Source: CBDHHC01 sp050633205 (GTDB lineage Bacteria > Pseudomonadota > Alphaproteobacteria > Rhizobiales > CBDHHC01). Taken from it: a stretch of 30,065 nucleotides of DNA. Below, in pieces: positions 16,261 to 25,010 of the stretch (within the stretch, counting starts at the first letter, position 1; each line of letters starts with the position of its first letter). A program made the translations under genes and the position numbers. Below the pieces are notes generated by a model. The model was not told where the DNA came from. It saw only the letters and a program-made list of their open reading frames with translations, and made no database searches. The stretch is taken from positions 1-30,065 of the forward strand of contig JBOEGA010000128.1 in the NCBI GenBank assembly GCA_050633205.1, in the 5' to 3' direction.

Positions 16261-17816
16261 CGGATCATTCTCTTCCTGTATATTGGATTAATATATCTTA
16301 TTGAACCGGGGGCCAGAAAAATAAGTAATGCGCAGAACAGAACCAAACCGCTTGCCAGAACTGCAGCTATAATATTGTAGATCTGAACCTCCGCTGTGGA
16401 TGCAAGAGAAACTGCGTAACCGGCCGTATAGAAAGCAACAACAAGCACACCGGCAACCGGAAACACAATTTCCAGTATATAAGACCGTAACGAGATACCC
16501 AGCCGTTTTGTACCGCGATAAACACCATACCAATTGTTTGTGAACAACTGGGCCAGCAAAGTGCCTAAAGCTACTCCCGGTAACCCCATCAGCTGAATAA
16601 GGAAATATGTAAGGAGAAGGTTCAGCCCTCCTGCCATAAGAGAAACCAGAGCATAGGCCTCATCTTCAGTCGCCCGGGATAATGTCATAAACATCTCATG
16701 CTGAACCTGCAGAAACAGCATGATGCAGAAGACCATGAGAACAGGCCCACCAATAAAGTTTCCTGCCCCCAGCCAACTATGTATAATCGCTTCACCAACC
16801 AGCACCAGACAGACAATGCCACAGGCCATTATGCTCAGACCGCTTTGCAGGCTCCTGATAGCAATATTCCTAACCTGATTATAACGCTGTTCCTGCCAGA
16901 GATAACTTACAAAAACGCTGGAGGAACCGGCAAGAGCAACTGCAAGCATGTATAGATTTGACGTTAACTGATAGGCTGCATGATAGGCTGGTATTTCCTG
17001 TGCACCCTTGAAAACTGCGATGAAGTACTGATCGGTTTTAATAACCAGAAAGCCTCCAAGAACAGTGATCCACGCTTTAATGGCAGGTCGAAACAGATCA
17101 GAAAAAATATCTCCACGCCAGTGACGGCTTTTCCTTCGAACCAGCGGGTTTTTAATGTACAGGAACATAACGGTTACGCACCGTGTCAGCACCGAACCTG
17201 CAATAAATGAAAGAGCCAGCTCAACAATTCCGCCTCCCATAAGGACTATCACGATCTGTGATACGGCGACCAGAATATTGATTGTCATGCCGATATAGAG
17301 ATTGGCACTGACATATCCCAACCCCTGCAAAAGGCATGGCCAGTATCCTACCCAAACGTTGAATGCATAACCAAGACTCAGGATAGTCCATGCCCAAAAG
17401 ACATTATGATATAACTCTTCACCAAGCCCGAGCTGCTCAAGAAATAATAAACCAGCTCCCCATGACAACAGGAATACACCGACTGCCATGCAACGGTATA
17501 TTAAAGCTGATACAGTAATCAGCTCAGCAACGGTCACTGATCCACTGTCATAGTATTCATCAATTTTTTCATCATGTTCAAGGGAATGAGTTTCAGAATT
17601 TGCGAAGGCAATGCGCCTGATCAGTGTTGGCGTCAAGCCGAAATCCATTAAAGCCAGAAACGCTCCGCTTTGACCAAGAAGAAACCATAAGCCCAATTCC
17701 TCCCTGCCCATATATCTGAACAGCACAGGCATCAGTACAAGGTTCAGCACTATGGCGACAGCACGGTTTAACCAGCTTGCCATAACACCATAGGTTATTC
17801 TGGCACCAATTTTCAC
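16257..17816 (-). CDS. Wzx-type lipid-linked oligosaccharide flippase (MOP superfamily)
   Basis: The 519-residue membrane protein has about twelve to fourteen hydrophobic segments and the N-terminal pattern ARITYGVMASWLNRAVAIVLNLVLMPVLFRYMGREELGLWFLLGQSGAFLALMDFGL. This is the polysaccharide-transporter signature: amphipathic start, Gly-Leu-Trp turn and a DFGL motif. Wzx moves undecaprenyl-linked repeat units from the cytoplasmic to the periplasmic leaflet for Wzy-dependent polymerisation. The start is GTG at 17816 with AGGA seven bases upstream. It is separated from the sugar transferase gene by 95 nt and overlaps the downstream GT2 by four bases (ATGA). Confidence 0.88.
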   Translation of the reverse strand: MKIGARITYGVMASWLNRAVAIVLNLVLMPVLFRYMGREELGLWFLLGQSGAFLALMDFGLTPTLIRRIAFANSETHSLEHDEKIDEYYDSGSVTVAELITVSALIYRCMAVGVFLLSWGAGLLFLEQLGLGEELYHNVFWAWTILSLGYAFNVWVGYWPCLLQGLGYVSANLYIGMTINILVAVSQIVIVLMGGGIVELALSFIAGSVLTRCVTVMFLYIKNPLVRRKSRHWRGDIFSDLFRPAIKAWITVLGGFLVIKTDQYFIAVFKGAQEIPAYHAAYQLTSNLYMLAVALAGSSSVFVSYLWQEQRYNQVRNIAIRSLQSGLSIMACGIVCLVLVGEAIIHSWLGAGNFIGGPVLMVFCIMLFLQVQHEMFMTLSRATEDEAYALVSLMAGGLNLLLTYFLIQLMGLPGVALGTLLAQLFTNNWYGVYRGTKRLGISLRSYILEIVFPVAGVLVVAFYTAGYAVSLASTAEVQIYNIIAAVLASGLVLFCALLIFLAPGSIRYINPIYRKRMIR

Positions 17817-17911
17817 TTGATTATCCTGGAATTACCAAAGCTACCGCACTCCAGGTGAAATCAACTGAAGTGCAAAAAATCATCATTGTAAAAATCAATT
17901 TCACAATATTA

Positions 17912-19447
17912 TCAGGCAACCTTCTGCTCGGATGCCCGGGGTATTAATTTTCCAGGTCCAGACCTGGAGTTAATCTCATTTTCACTATTTTTAACAGCTC
18001 CCAGATCCTGCCGGGCGCGCTGGATAACACAGGAATTGAGGCGTTCACCAAATATGATCATCCAGATTGTGAGTATGGAAATTTTGAAATCCAGATAAGG
18101 CGAAATATTTTTCAGATACCAAAGATCAAGAACTGCCTTGTCTTCCTTGGATACAGCCTGTCCCCCATTCACCTGTGCCCACCCGGTTAACCCCGGCCGT
18201 ACCAATAGCCGGACACCTGAAGTATCAGGCTGATCTACAGGCAAAAGAGGACGCGGCCCGACGAATGACATTTCTCCTGTCAGAATATTATAAAGCTGCG
18301 GAATTTCATCCAGACGTGCCCGTCTTAAAAAGTTGCCAAGGCGTGATACTCTGTTTTTGTCTGGGATAATCTCACCATGTAAGTCAATGCTATTACACAT
18401 GGTTCTGAATTTAAAAAGCCGGAATGGTTTCCCACCTCTCCCCAGTCTCTGTTGCCAGAAAGTAATGGGGTATCCTTTATCAATCAGGACAAGTAATCCA
18501 ACCAGAGCAATAAGAGGGCTCAGTAATAACAGCAGAGAAAGGCTCAGGAATATATCTCCGGTTCTCTTCAGAAGGGGATAATAGCTGTTGGGAGCAAAAT
18601 ATGTTCGCGACAGTATCTGGGCTGTTTCGTTACATTCAGCATGTAATCCATCCAGATGTCCAATTGCAGAGCTGTTTCCACCCGATGAACCACCATAAGT
18701 TTCATCGAGGTATTCAAATTTCAGCTCACCACCTGTTTCATAATATGATAATACACTGCGAGTTTCAGCGGATAGTTTTTCAAACGGGACAGTAACTATG
18801 ACCCGGTTTATTGCCACTCCGTGTATACGGTATCTGGTCAGAATCCGGGCCAGTTCTACCGGGTGTCCAATGACCTGACAGGATTGAATATGCCTTCCTT
18901 TCAAGGGGCGTATCTCATCCAGTATCCCTACAACATTAATCTTGTCCCAGGCTATTTTCCGAACCCAGTGCAGATAAATACCTGCGACATCGGACAGGCC
19001 GATAATCAGTACATTTTCCCGATCGAACAGCATTCCACTGGTATTTGTGAATCTTGCTCCGTAAAGAGATCTGACAACAAATCTTACTGCGACCATCATT
19101 GTAATGATCACGGCCCACTGGATTATTGGTACAGATAGGGCTATGCCGTGCTGAAGCCCTGATAGAAAAATAATGCAAACAGTAATTCCAACTGAAACGG
19201 TCACGGCTTTCAGGATCAGAACATAATCCGGCATCCCCGCATATTTCCATACGCTGCGATGTACATTTGCCAGAACAAATACAATACAGGAGACAGCTAT
19301 GCAGATACCCGCATAAGGCATCAGACTGTAAAATTTGCTCCATATAAGCAGAAAATTATCTCTTATCAGAATCGACAGGAACGGCGATACAGATACAATG
19401 AAGAGATCAAACAGCAGCAGCAACCATTTCCTCAATTTCATCTCCAT
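17912..19447 (-). CDS. Polyprenyl-phosphate hexose-1-phosphate transferase (initiating EPS sugar transferase)
   Basis: This enzyme transfers a sugar-1-phosphate from a nucleotide sugar to undecaprenyl phosphate, starting repeat-unit assembly. The 511-residue protein has the long WbaP/WcaJ-type architecture: four N-terminal membrane segments (about 8-28, 43-61, 78-98, 107-127), a degenerate Rossmann region (about 143-255, NVLIIGLSDVAG), then a fifth hydrophobic segment (299-323) and the catalytic domain. Catalytic landmarks are KRTGDI (294-299), FKFRTM (345-350), RRARLDEIPQLYNIL (375-389) with the Asp-Glu pair at 380-381, SFVGPRP (394-400) and RPGLTGWAQV (417-426). The first sugar (glucose, galactose or other) cannot be told. 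ATG at 19447 is used; ATG at 19441 is possible. The flanking 95-nt gaps suggest its own promoter. Confidence 0.93.
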   Translation of the reverse strand: MEMKLRKWLLLLFDLFIVSVSPFLSILIRDNFLLIWSKFYSLMPYAGICIAVSCIVFVLANVHRSVWKYAGMPDYVLILKAVTVSVGITVCIIFLSGLQHGIALSVPIIQWAVIITMMVAVRFVVRSLYGARFTNTSGMLFDRENVLIIGLSDVAGIYLHWVRKIAWDKINVVGILDEIRPLKGRHIQSCQVIGHPVELARILTRYRIHGVAINRVIVTVPFEKLSAETRSVLSYYETGGELKFEYLDETYGGSSGGNSSAIGHLDGLHAECNETAQILSRTYFAPNSYYPLLKRTGDIFLSLSLLLLLSPLIALVGLLVLIDKGYPITFWQQRLGRGGKPFRLFKFRTMCNSIDLHGEIIPDKNRVSRLGNFLRRARLDEIPQLYNILTGEMSFVGPRPLLPVDQPDTSGVRLLVRPGLTGWAQVNGGQAVSKEDKAVLDLWYLKNISPYLDFKISILTIWMIIFGERLNSCVIQRARQDLGAVKNSENEINSRSGPGKLIPRASEQKVA

Positions 19448-19542
19448 ATCGCCATTTGCAACTGGTCTATACTATTACGAATCCTGAGTATTGATAAACA
19501 CAATATTGACATAATACTGTATATGCACAAGATATATTAAAT

Positions 19543-20337
19543 CTAGTTCAACATTACTTCGTAAAGCAGTGCGTTTTTACTCTTCCAGCCAAGCTTTCGA
19601 AGACTCGCTCTGAACTTTAAAACTTCCTCATACCCACCATCATTTATGTGACGGTAAATCAGCTTTTTGCCACTTCGTGTTGTTTTAAGAAAAATTGCTG
19701 CAAGGTATTTCCGATATGGCTGTTCTGCCCACAGAAGCCTGATATCCTGTTCTGCAAAACGCTGATTATCCAGATCAAGCTGATTCCAGTTTTTTAATGC
19801 AAATGCGAGGCGTCGCGATGCGATCCAGCCCTCTCTTGGGCCTGTCATATAAGACATTTTGAGATAATCAAATATACGGTGGTCATGTGGTGCAAGCCGG
19901 ACACGGGTTTCGCTCAGGAGATACCACAGATTGGAACTGGCAGGAGAATGAGTAAGCGCAGTTACAATCTGATCATCTATGCTGGCGAGCAGCCTTCTTG
20001 CTTTTCGAGAGTGCCCTTCACCTATTGTGACATAGTGCTCATAAATACCCAGCGTAAGAGAAATACGCCCCTCTGCATATTTCCGGTTCTGTGGCATCCA
20101 CAGAGTTGCACTATTCATCTCCGTTGCGGCCTGCCGCAATTTGTCTGGTGATGTTGAATATTTAACCGGTTCAAGTCCGTTTAATGTATAGCGGCTTTGT
20201 CCTGCTGCTACTTCTGCAAAGAACAGTGGAAGAGACAGGAAAATTAGAAATATGCCAACACTAAAAATGGCTCCTAATGTAATAATTCCTGTACGAGCGT
20301 ATCTGGCCTCTACTAAAATACTCTCACGCGCCTTCAT
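19543..20337 (-). CDS. Unknown membrane-anchored protein coupled to the Wzc-type kinase gene
   Basis: I do not recognise a family. The 264-residue protein has a single membrane segment near the N-terminus (about 18-42, TLGAIFSVGIFLIFLSLPLFF). The rest is probably helical and soluble, with TPR-like spacing (TALTHSPASSNLWYLLSETRVRLAPHD, MTGPREGWIASRRLAFALKNW). The likely topology puts this part in the periplasm. It overlaps the tyrosine-kinase gene by four bases (ATGA), which implies coupled translation and a role in EPS export or its control. A scaffold or accessory protein for the Wzc/OPX machine is one guess. Confidence 0.7.
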   Translation of the reverse strand: MKARESILVEARYARTGIITLGAIFSVGIFLIFLSLPLFFAEVAAGQSRYTLNGLEPVKYSTSPDKLRQAATEMNSATLWMPQNRKYAEGRISLTLGIYEHYVTIGEGHSRKARRLLASIDDQIVTALTHSPASSNLWYLLSETRVRLAPHDHRIFDYLKMSYMTGPREGWIASRRLAFALKNWNQLDLDNQRFAEQDIRLLWAEQPYRKYLAAIFLKTTRSGKKLIYRHINDGGYEEVLKFRASLRKLGWKSKNALLYEVMLN

Positions 20338-22553
20338 TTACTTACTCCATAATAACCGCTATCCTGGTAATATCCGCCATAACTCATGACGCCATACCCC
20401 CGCATCCGTTTCATCTCGACCTTGTTTAATACAATCCCCGCAACTTTTTTCCTCTCCGGGTCCAGTGTATTCAGAATAGTCCGCACAGCTTCTTTCGGCG
20501 TTTTATCCCATTCCACGACCAGAACCAGACTGTCGACAATTTCCATGAGAACTTTTGCATCGATCACAGGCATAACCGGAGATGTATCAAGTACAATCAG
20601 ATCGTATTCGTGCCTCAACTCCTGAAGGAGGGACTTCATACTCTCTGATCCCAGAATTTCTGCTGTGTTGTAGGGAATATTCTTGCTGGGAAGAATATCC
20701 AGACCTGTATGATCCGTTATTATGGCATTGTCCTTGACGACCCGCTGGCTCAACAGGTCCATCAACCCGCAATTCCTTTCCGGGCAAAGCCTCGCACTCA
20801 GGGAAGGGTTTCTCAGATCTGCATCTATCAGAAGAGTATTGACACCAACATTCGCTGCATGCTGCGCGAAGTTTGCACAAATTGATGTTTTACCCTCATT
20901 TGGCAAAACCGAGGTGAACAGAACTACTTTTGGTGGATGATCAACATTGGAAAGCTCAAGACTAACTTTTAAAGTCCTCATGGCTTCTGCAAAAGGCGTG
21001 AGGGGGTTCATCACCACATACCTATCCATGGGAATATCCTGCCCATCATGATAGAAATCTGCTTTAGACAGTTTTGGAATGGAAACCAGGTTGGCCGCAT
21101 TCAGCGTGTCTTCCACTTCCTGAGGTGTCTTGAAACTATTGTCACTCATCTCAAGAGCCAGTGCCAGACCGACTCCGAGCGCCAGAAAACCAACAAAAGA
21201 AATCATCAATGCCCGACGCTTGTTTGGTGCACTGGGTGCAGAAGGTGGCATAGCTTTTTCAATGACACGGGTATCAGCGGTTCTTGATTTTTCCTGTTGT
21301 GCCTTCTGTTTATAGCGCTCAAGAAAAGATTTATAGACAACCCGGTCAGCTTCCGCTTCACGAAGAAGCTCCCGAAGTTTTATCTGTGCCCCACGTTCTG
21401 TCTGTGTCCGGTTCTGAAGATTGTGCAGACTTTTCTGAATTGCAATGACTTTGCCTTTAGCAGCCTCATAATTGGCTTTAATATTGTCAACAGCCTTTGC
21501 AGCCTCCCGCTCTATCTGCCGTTCAAGGTCTCGCCGCTCGTTTCGCTTTCCGATAACCTTGGGGTGCCGGGGGGTAAATTTAGTTATCAGTTCAGCTTCT
21601 TCCTGCGCGAGCCGCGCCCTTTCCACTCGAAGTTTTTTGATCTCATCAGATGTAGCAACTGACCCGACAGAACTTAAACGCCCTTTGGCTTTCAGGACTT
21701 CAGAAACCTGCTGATACTGGGTATATTTATCGCTCATCTCAACTCTGGCGATAATAAGCTTTTCATTCAGCCCATCCATTTCAGCTTCATAAGGCATCTT
21801 ACCTTTCGCGCTGATAAGATTATGCTGTGCCCGGTATAACTCGACAGCCCTTTCTGACAACTGAACTTTTTTCTGCAATTCTTCTAGTCTGTCCCGTAGC
21901 CACAACTTCACCCGGCGATTAAATTCAAATTTTCCCTGAAGCTGACTGACGAGATATGACTCAGCAATCTGATTTGCGATGGCGGCAGATTTTCCTGGAT
22001 TTGTGGATGTAAAGCTGATGGCAATGACATAGGTCTTGCCGATGCGGCGGGTTTTGACTTTTTTTGAAAAAACACCTGAAATATGATGAAGTACCGCATC
22101 GTCAGGCAACGGGTCTTTACTATCCGTCGAGCTATCCCTCTGCGCTCCACCCAGAATGTAACCCAGCAAAAGCGAAACTGGTGAAAAGCCTTTGCTTTCA
22201 TTGCTGTTGAATTCAGGGTCTTTGTATAGCTTTAATGTCTCGATGACATGCCTTGATACAGAGGCTGACTTTATTATTCTTACCTGGCTGGCAATGGCAG
22301 CAGTATCCATTCCAAGGCCAGAGAGAACCTCCTGCTCGCCAGACATATTTTTGCTGCGTGGATCAATAATGATTTCTGTCGTTGCAGTGTATAGTGGTGT
22401 CTGCATAAAGACATAAAATAAAACAAGCGTACAGCCGGTCAGCACAACACCTGATATCACTTTCCAGCGACGTAATAACAGCTGGTACAGCTCCATTGGC
22501 CCGAAGACGGACGCCGCTTTCCCAGCCGGATTATATTGAGTTACAATAGCCAA
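20334..22553 (-). CDS. Wzc-type EPS co-polymerase with BY tyrosine autokinase domain
   Basis: The 739-residue inner-membrane protein controls polymer length and export. The N-terminal Wzz domain (about 20-130) includes the first membrane segment (30-50). A long periplasmic coiled-coil region (about 210-420) follows, with the Pro-rich Wzz signature PPSAPSAPNKRRAL (436-449) and second membrane segment (448-468). The cytoplasmic BY-kinase has Walker A SVLPNEGKTS (548-557), Walker A' LLIDADLRNP (574-583) and Walker B LIVLDTSPV (652-660). The C-terminus carries a tyrosine cluster (Y720, Y725, Y728, Y729, Y734, Y735) for autophosphorylation. The start is uncertain: the frame begins with TTG (22553) 14 bases after a GGGGG run, and the first ATG is at 22496, just before the Wzz domain. 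It is followed by a coupled unknown gene. Confidence 0.92.
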   Translation of the reverse strand: MAIVTQYNPAGKAASVFGPMELYQLLLRRWKVISGVVLTGCTLVLFYVFMQTPLYTATTEIIIDPRSKNMSGEQEVLSGLGMDTAAIASQVRIIKSASVSRHVIETLKLYKDPEFNSNESKGFSPVSLLLGYILGGAQRDSSTDSKDPLPDDAVLHHISGVFSKKVKTRRIGKTYVIAISFTSTNPGKSAAIANQIAESYLVSQLQGKFEFNRRVKLWLRDRLEELQKKVQLSERAVELYRAQHNLISAKGKMPYEAEMDGLNEKLIIARVEMSDKYTQYQQVSEVLKAKGRLSSVGSVATSDEIKKLRVERARLAQEEAELITKFTPRHPKVIGKRNERRDLERQIEREAAKAVDNIKANYEAAKGKVIAIQKSLHNLQNRTQTERGAQIKLRELLREAEADRVVYKSFLERYKQKAQQEKSRTADTRVIEKAMPPSAPSAPNKRRALMISFVGFLALGVGLALALEMSDNSFKTPQEVEDTLNAANLVSIPKLSKADFYHDGQDIPMDRYVVMNPLTPFAEAMRTLKVSLELSNVDHPPKVVLFTSVLPNEGKTSICANFAQHAANVGVNTLLIDADLRNPSLSARLCPERNCGLMDLLSQRVVKDNAIITDHTGLDILPSKNIPYNTAEILGSESMKSLLQELRHEYDLIVLDTSPVMPVIDAKVLMEIVDSLVLVVEWDKTPKEAVRTILNTLDPERKKVAGIVLNKVEMKRMRGYGVMSYGGYYQDSGYYGVSK

Positions 22554-22583
22554 GATAATTCAGAACGCCCCCTCTGCACTTAC

Positions 22584-23939
22584 TTAAAACTGAACCTTCA
22601 AAGCTCCACCGAATATATTCTTTTCGTAATCAAATGTGGCTGTATTGGAATCCCTGTTCTGGTGCGTATAATATAGTTTTGTCCGCATCCGGCGATTTAC
22701 CAGATAATCAACACTGATACCTGCTGTAACAGTTTCATCTTCACGGCTTACACCCTGATAATCTTCCAGCATGTAGCCGCCTTTGACAGACCCAATAACA
22801 TTACGCAGAATCTCGTAATCAATCTGTGCATTAACCAGAGTATCAAGACGTCCGGACGCATTTGTTACAGTTGTTTCCGACACCACACGTGAAGCATCAA
22901 AATTTACCGTCATGAGCTGTGTTGGATTCCAGACCAGCGCTGATTTCAATGCCAGGCTTTCTACATCTGAAAATGCGCTGTTATCATAATCCTGATGCAG
23001 GTAACCTATTGAAAACTCTGTGGCGATTACCCGGGTTGCCTCGAACTCAACCCCGGCTCTGGCTTCAACGCCGTTTGAATCTCTATCGGGAGTGCCACCG
23101 CCGCCTTTGAAATCACGGCTATTTACTTCAACGGTTCCAAACAGATTATAACCGGGTGAAAAATTATAGGACTTGCGCAAACCACCTTTATAGATATAGC
23201 CGTCTCTGGAATCCTGATCCAGTGATCCACCAGCTACTGCTGCGACATCATCATAATCAAAATGCTCGACTGAACCACTAACCTGGATTGTTGAACGGCC
23301 AATCGTCTTTTCCAGATAGGATGCAGCTTTAACTGCTACATATTCTGTAGGCTCAGCAGCCTGGTTTGATGATAAGGCACTGCCCGCTCCTCTATTTTCG
23401 TGTCCATTAACAACAGAGAACATTCCATAGAGTGCTGTGTCGTGATAAATATCATACCGGCCCTTGACCGAACCAGCGACATTCGTGTGATCTTCTGATT
23501 GCTGATCTGAATGCCTGTAATCCTCGACATCCAATTCAAAGCCCAGAAAGTGCCTGCCCCAATCAGATTCAGCCTTTACCCCGGCAGAAGATTTCCAGAC
23601 CAGATCATCCTGAGCACCTGTATCTGAAGCAAAAATATTGTCATCAAAAAGCAATTCTGCTGAAGCGTATGGATAGAAAATAAAACCATGTCCGCGCGCA
23701 CCGATCGGGTCATAATCCCTTCTTGGACGCCGCCTGATAGATGCTTCCTTTACTGTCCGCCCGAACTCCTCCTCAAAGCCTTTGCCCCGCTGTGTATTTC
23801 TCTGATAATTTGAATCTTCATAACGAGTTTTTTTGTTATAATTCTGGGCTGATACATCATGGGCGGTGAGTACTGTCAAAGGAAGAGACAGAACCAACCC
23901 CGCTAATATCATTCTTGCTATGAAGTAATTTCGTATCAC
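22584..23939 (-). CDS. Outer-membrane beta-barrel protein of the EPS locus (BBP2-like)
   Basis: The 451-residue protein has a signal peptide (hydrophobic 10-30, ending near DVSAQ), a short basic periplasmic segment (about 35-80), and then alternating amphipathic strands with many aromatic girdle residues (FIFYPYASAELLFDDNIFAS, FLGFELDVEDYRH, GVEARAGVEFEATRVIATEFSIGYLHQDY). It ends with phenylalanine (GGALKVQF), as do most outer-membrane barrels assembled by Bam. It resembles the BBP2-type barrels common in alphaproteobacterial EPS loci. The start is GTG at 23939, with ATG at 23912 as alternative. Its place between the OPX gene and the Wzc gene suggests it is the outer-membrane pore or partner for polymer exit. 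The gap to the kinase gene is 30 nt. Confidence 0.82.
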   Translation of the reverse strand: MIRNYFIARMILAGLVLSLPLTVLTAHDVSAQNYNKKTRYEDSNYQRNTQRGKGFEEEFGRTVKEASIRRRPRRDYDPIGARGHGFIFYPYASAELLFDDNIFASDTGAQDDLVWKSSAGVKAESDWGRHFLGFELDVEDYRHSDQQSEDHTNVAGSVKGRYDIYHDTALYGMFSVVNGHENRGAGSALSSNQAAEPTEYVAVKAASYLEKTIGRSTIQVSGSVEHFDYDDVAAVAGGSLDQDSRDGYIYKGGLRKSYNFSPGYNLFGTVEVNSRDFKGGGGTPDRDSNGVEARAGVEFEATRVIATEFSIGYLHQDYDNSAFSDVESLALKSALVWNPTQLMTVNFDASRVVSETTVTNASGRLDTLVNAQIDYEILRNVIGSVKGGYMLEDYQGVSREDETVTAGISVDYLVNRRMRTKLYYTHQNRDSNTATFDYEKNIFGGALKVQF

Positions 23940-23973
23940 TGATCCGGATCCATCTATTCAGTTAGTCTTTATT

Positions 23974-24018
23974 ATAAAAACAGGACAGGATGCATTGTCC
24001 TGTTATTCCTGTTTTTAT
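23974..24018 (-). terminator. Long hairpin between the Gly-rich protein gene and the beta-barrel gene
   Basis: An 11-bp outer stem (ATAAAAACAGG at 23974-23984 with CCTGTTTTTAT at 24008-24018) stacks on a 6-bp inner stem (ACAGGA at 23985-23990 with TCCTGT at 23998-24003). The loop is 7 nt and a TATT bulge lies on one side. The T-run lies within the stem on either strand, so it may act as a bidirectional or leaky terminator inside the EPS gene series. Confidence 0.65.
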
Positions 24019-24062
24019 TATTGTTCAATCAAAACATTTCAGTTACCGGGTGCATTACCTGG

Positions 24063-24089
24063 CTAGTTACTCGGGGCTAGTTACTGGGG
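24063..24089 (-). repeat. Tandem duplication of the stop-codon region of the Gly-rich protein gene
   Basis: CTAGTTACTCGGGG (24063-24076) is followed directly by CTAGTTACTGGGG (24077-24089). On the minus strand this duplicates the last codons and the TAG stop, leaving a second TAG just downstream in the 3' untranslated region. It is a small slippage event with no obvious effect on the protein. Confidence 0.6.
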
Positions 24090-24838
24090 CTAACTCCGCC
24101 ACCACCACCGCCACTTGAGCTTGGAAAGCCGCCACCAGTCCCACCACCGGTTCCGCCTCCACCAGCACCGCCGCCGCCAGTCGCGCCTGGTGCATCACCG
24201 CCACCACCGCCTGGCCCCTGCTGATCATTACCATCGCCATCAGCAGCAGCAACCTGATCTCCGGTTCCTGATAAAAACGCAGTCTGCAGGTTCTTGTTAC
24301 CTGATTGTGCAATCAGGGCTGTTATCTGAGAGGCAGCCTGAGGGTCATTTTCATTAATCTGAACGACTGCTTTCGCCAGAGCCTTACCAATACTGCCTGA
24401 ATGACATGCGCTGACTTTTGGGGCATCAGGGGTATTTCCCTGACTATTGAGTGTTCCCATAACCTGACCGGCACTTTGTGGTGATGCAACGACCAGTGCC
24501 TGTACAGCAGCTTCAAACTGCGCTCCGCAATTAGGGTAAGCTGCCAGAAGCTGCTTCATAATAGAGGATATATCTGCGATATCCTGCTGTCCGTTATCAG
24601 GACCATTGCCCTGCCCCTGTTGTTCAGCCTGACTCTGCTGAGCTCCAATCTGCTCCTCAATAGGGTTCTGGTCATTATCTCCGGAAGTATTCTGATTCTG
24701 AATTACCTGCTCCTGATTTGTGCCCTGACCATGTGCAGGCTTCAAGCCGGACACAGCTCCGGCCATCAATGCCCCAGCTGCCAATATTCCCAGACAAGAA
24801 CCGGAAATCTGATTGAAAGTGAAATACCGACGAAGCAT
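24077..24838 (-). CDS. Secreted Gly/Gln-rich protein of unknown function in the EPS locus
   Basis: The 253-residue protein has a signal peptide (about 1-37, hydrophobic ILAAGALMAGAVSGL then AHG). A Gln/Asn/Gly-rich disordered region (38-88) follows, then a compact helical domain (about 89-195) with two cysteines (C104, C145) that could form a disulphide in the periplasm. The tail (206-250) is almost only Gly with Ser, Thr and Pro. The ATG has GAGGGAG six bases upstream. It lies between the OPX lipoprotein and the beta-barrel gene, so it is probably exported with, or part of, the envelope-spanning EPS machine. I do not recognise a family for the central domain. The low-complexity tail may be a flexible linker to matrix or peptidoglycan. 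Confidence 0.75.
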   Translation of the reverse strand: MLRRYFTFNQISGSCLGILAAGALMAGAVSGLKPAHGQGTNQEQVIQNQNTSGDNDQNPIEEQIGAQQSQAEQQGQGNGPDNGQQDIADISSIMKQLLAAYPNCGAQFEAAVQALVVASPQSAGQVMGTLNSQGNTPDAPKVSACHSGSIGKALAKAVVQINENDPQAASQITALIAQSGNKNLQTAFLSGTGDQVAAADGDGNDQQGPGGGGGDAPGATGGGGAGGGGTGGGTGGGFPSSSGGGGGGVSPSN

Positions 24839-24993
24839 AACTTCTCCCTCAAAGTAAGAATATGTCAGAAAAATGACCTAAATCCAATGTGATTAAATAC
24901 ACCAATAGAAATATTTCGCAAGTAATTTTATTGCTTACTTATACAATACATATTTGCCTGAAATATAATCGAATTCTTACAATATACTAGGCA

Positions 24994-24999
24994 ATTATA
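24994..24999 (-). promoter_or_regulatory. Possible -10 element for the Gly-rich protein gene
   Basis: On the minus strand a perfect TATAAT lies in the AT-rich 172-nt gap downstream of the OPX gene. No good -35 is found 16-18 bases upstream of it. Two TTGTAAG copies 24 bases apart flank or overlap the region and could be an activator or repressor site. This is weak evidence. Confidence 0.3.
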
Positions 25000-25010
25000 C
25001 TTACAAAATA

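Noticed and set aside
17817..17911. Small inverted repeats (CCTGGA/TCCAGG and GTGAAAT/ATTTCAC) between flippase and sugar transferase genes
   Set aside because: Stems are short with long loops and no T-run; not convincing as terminator or operator.
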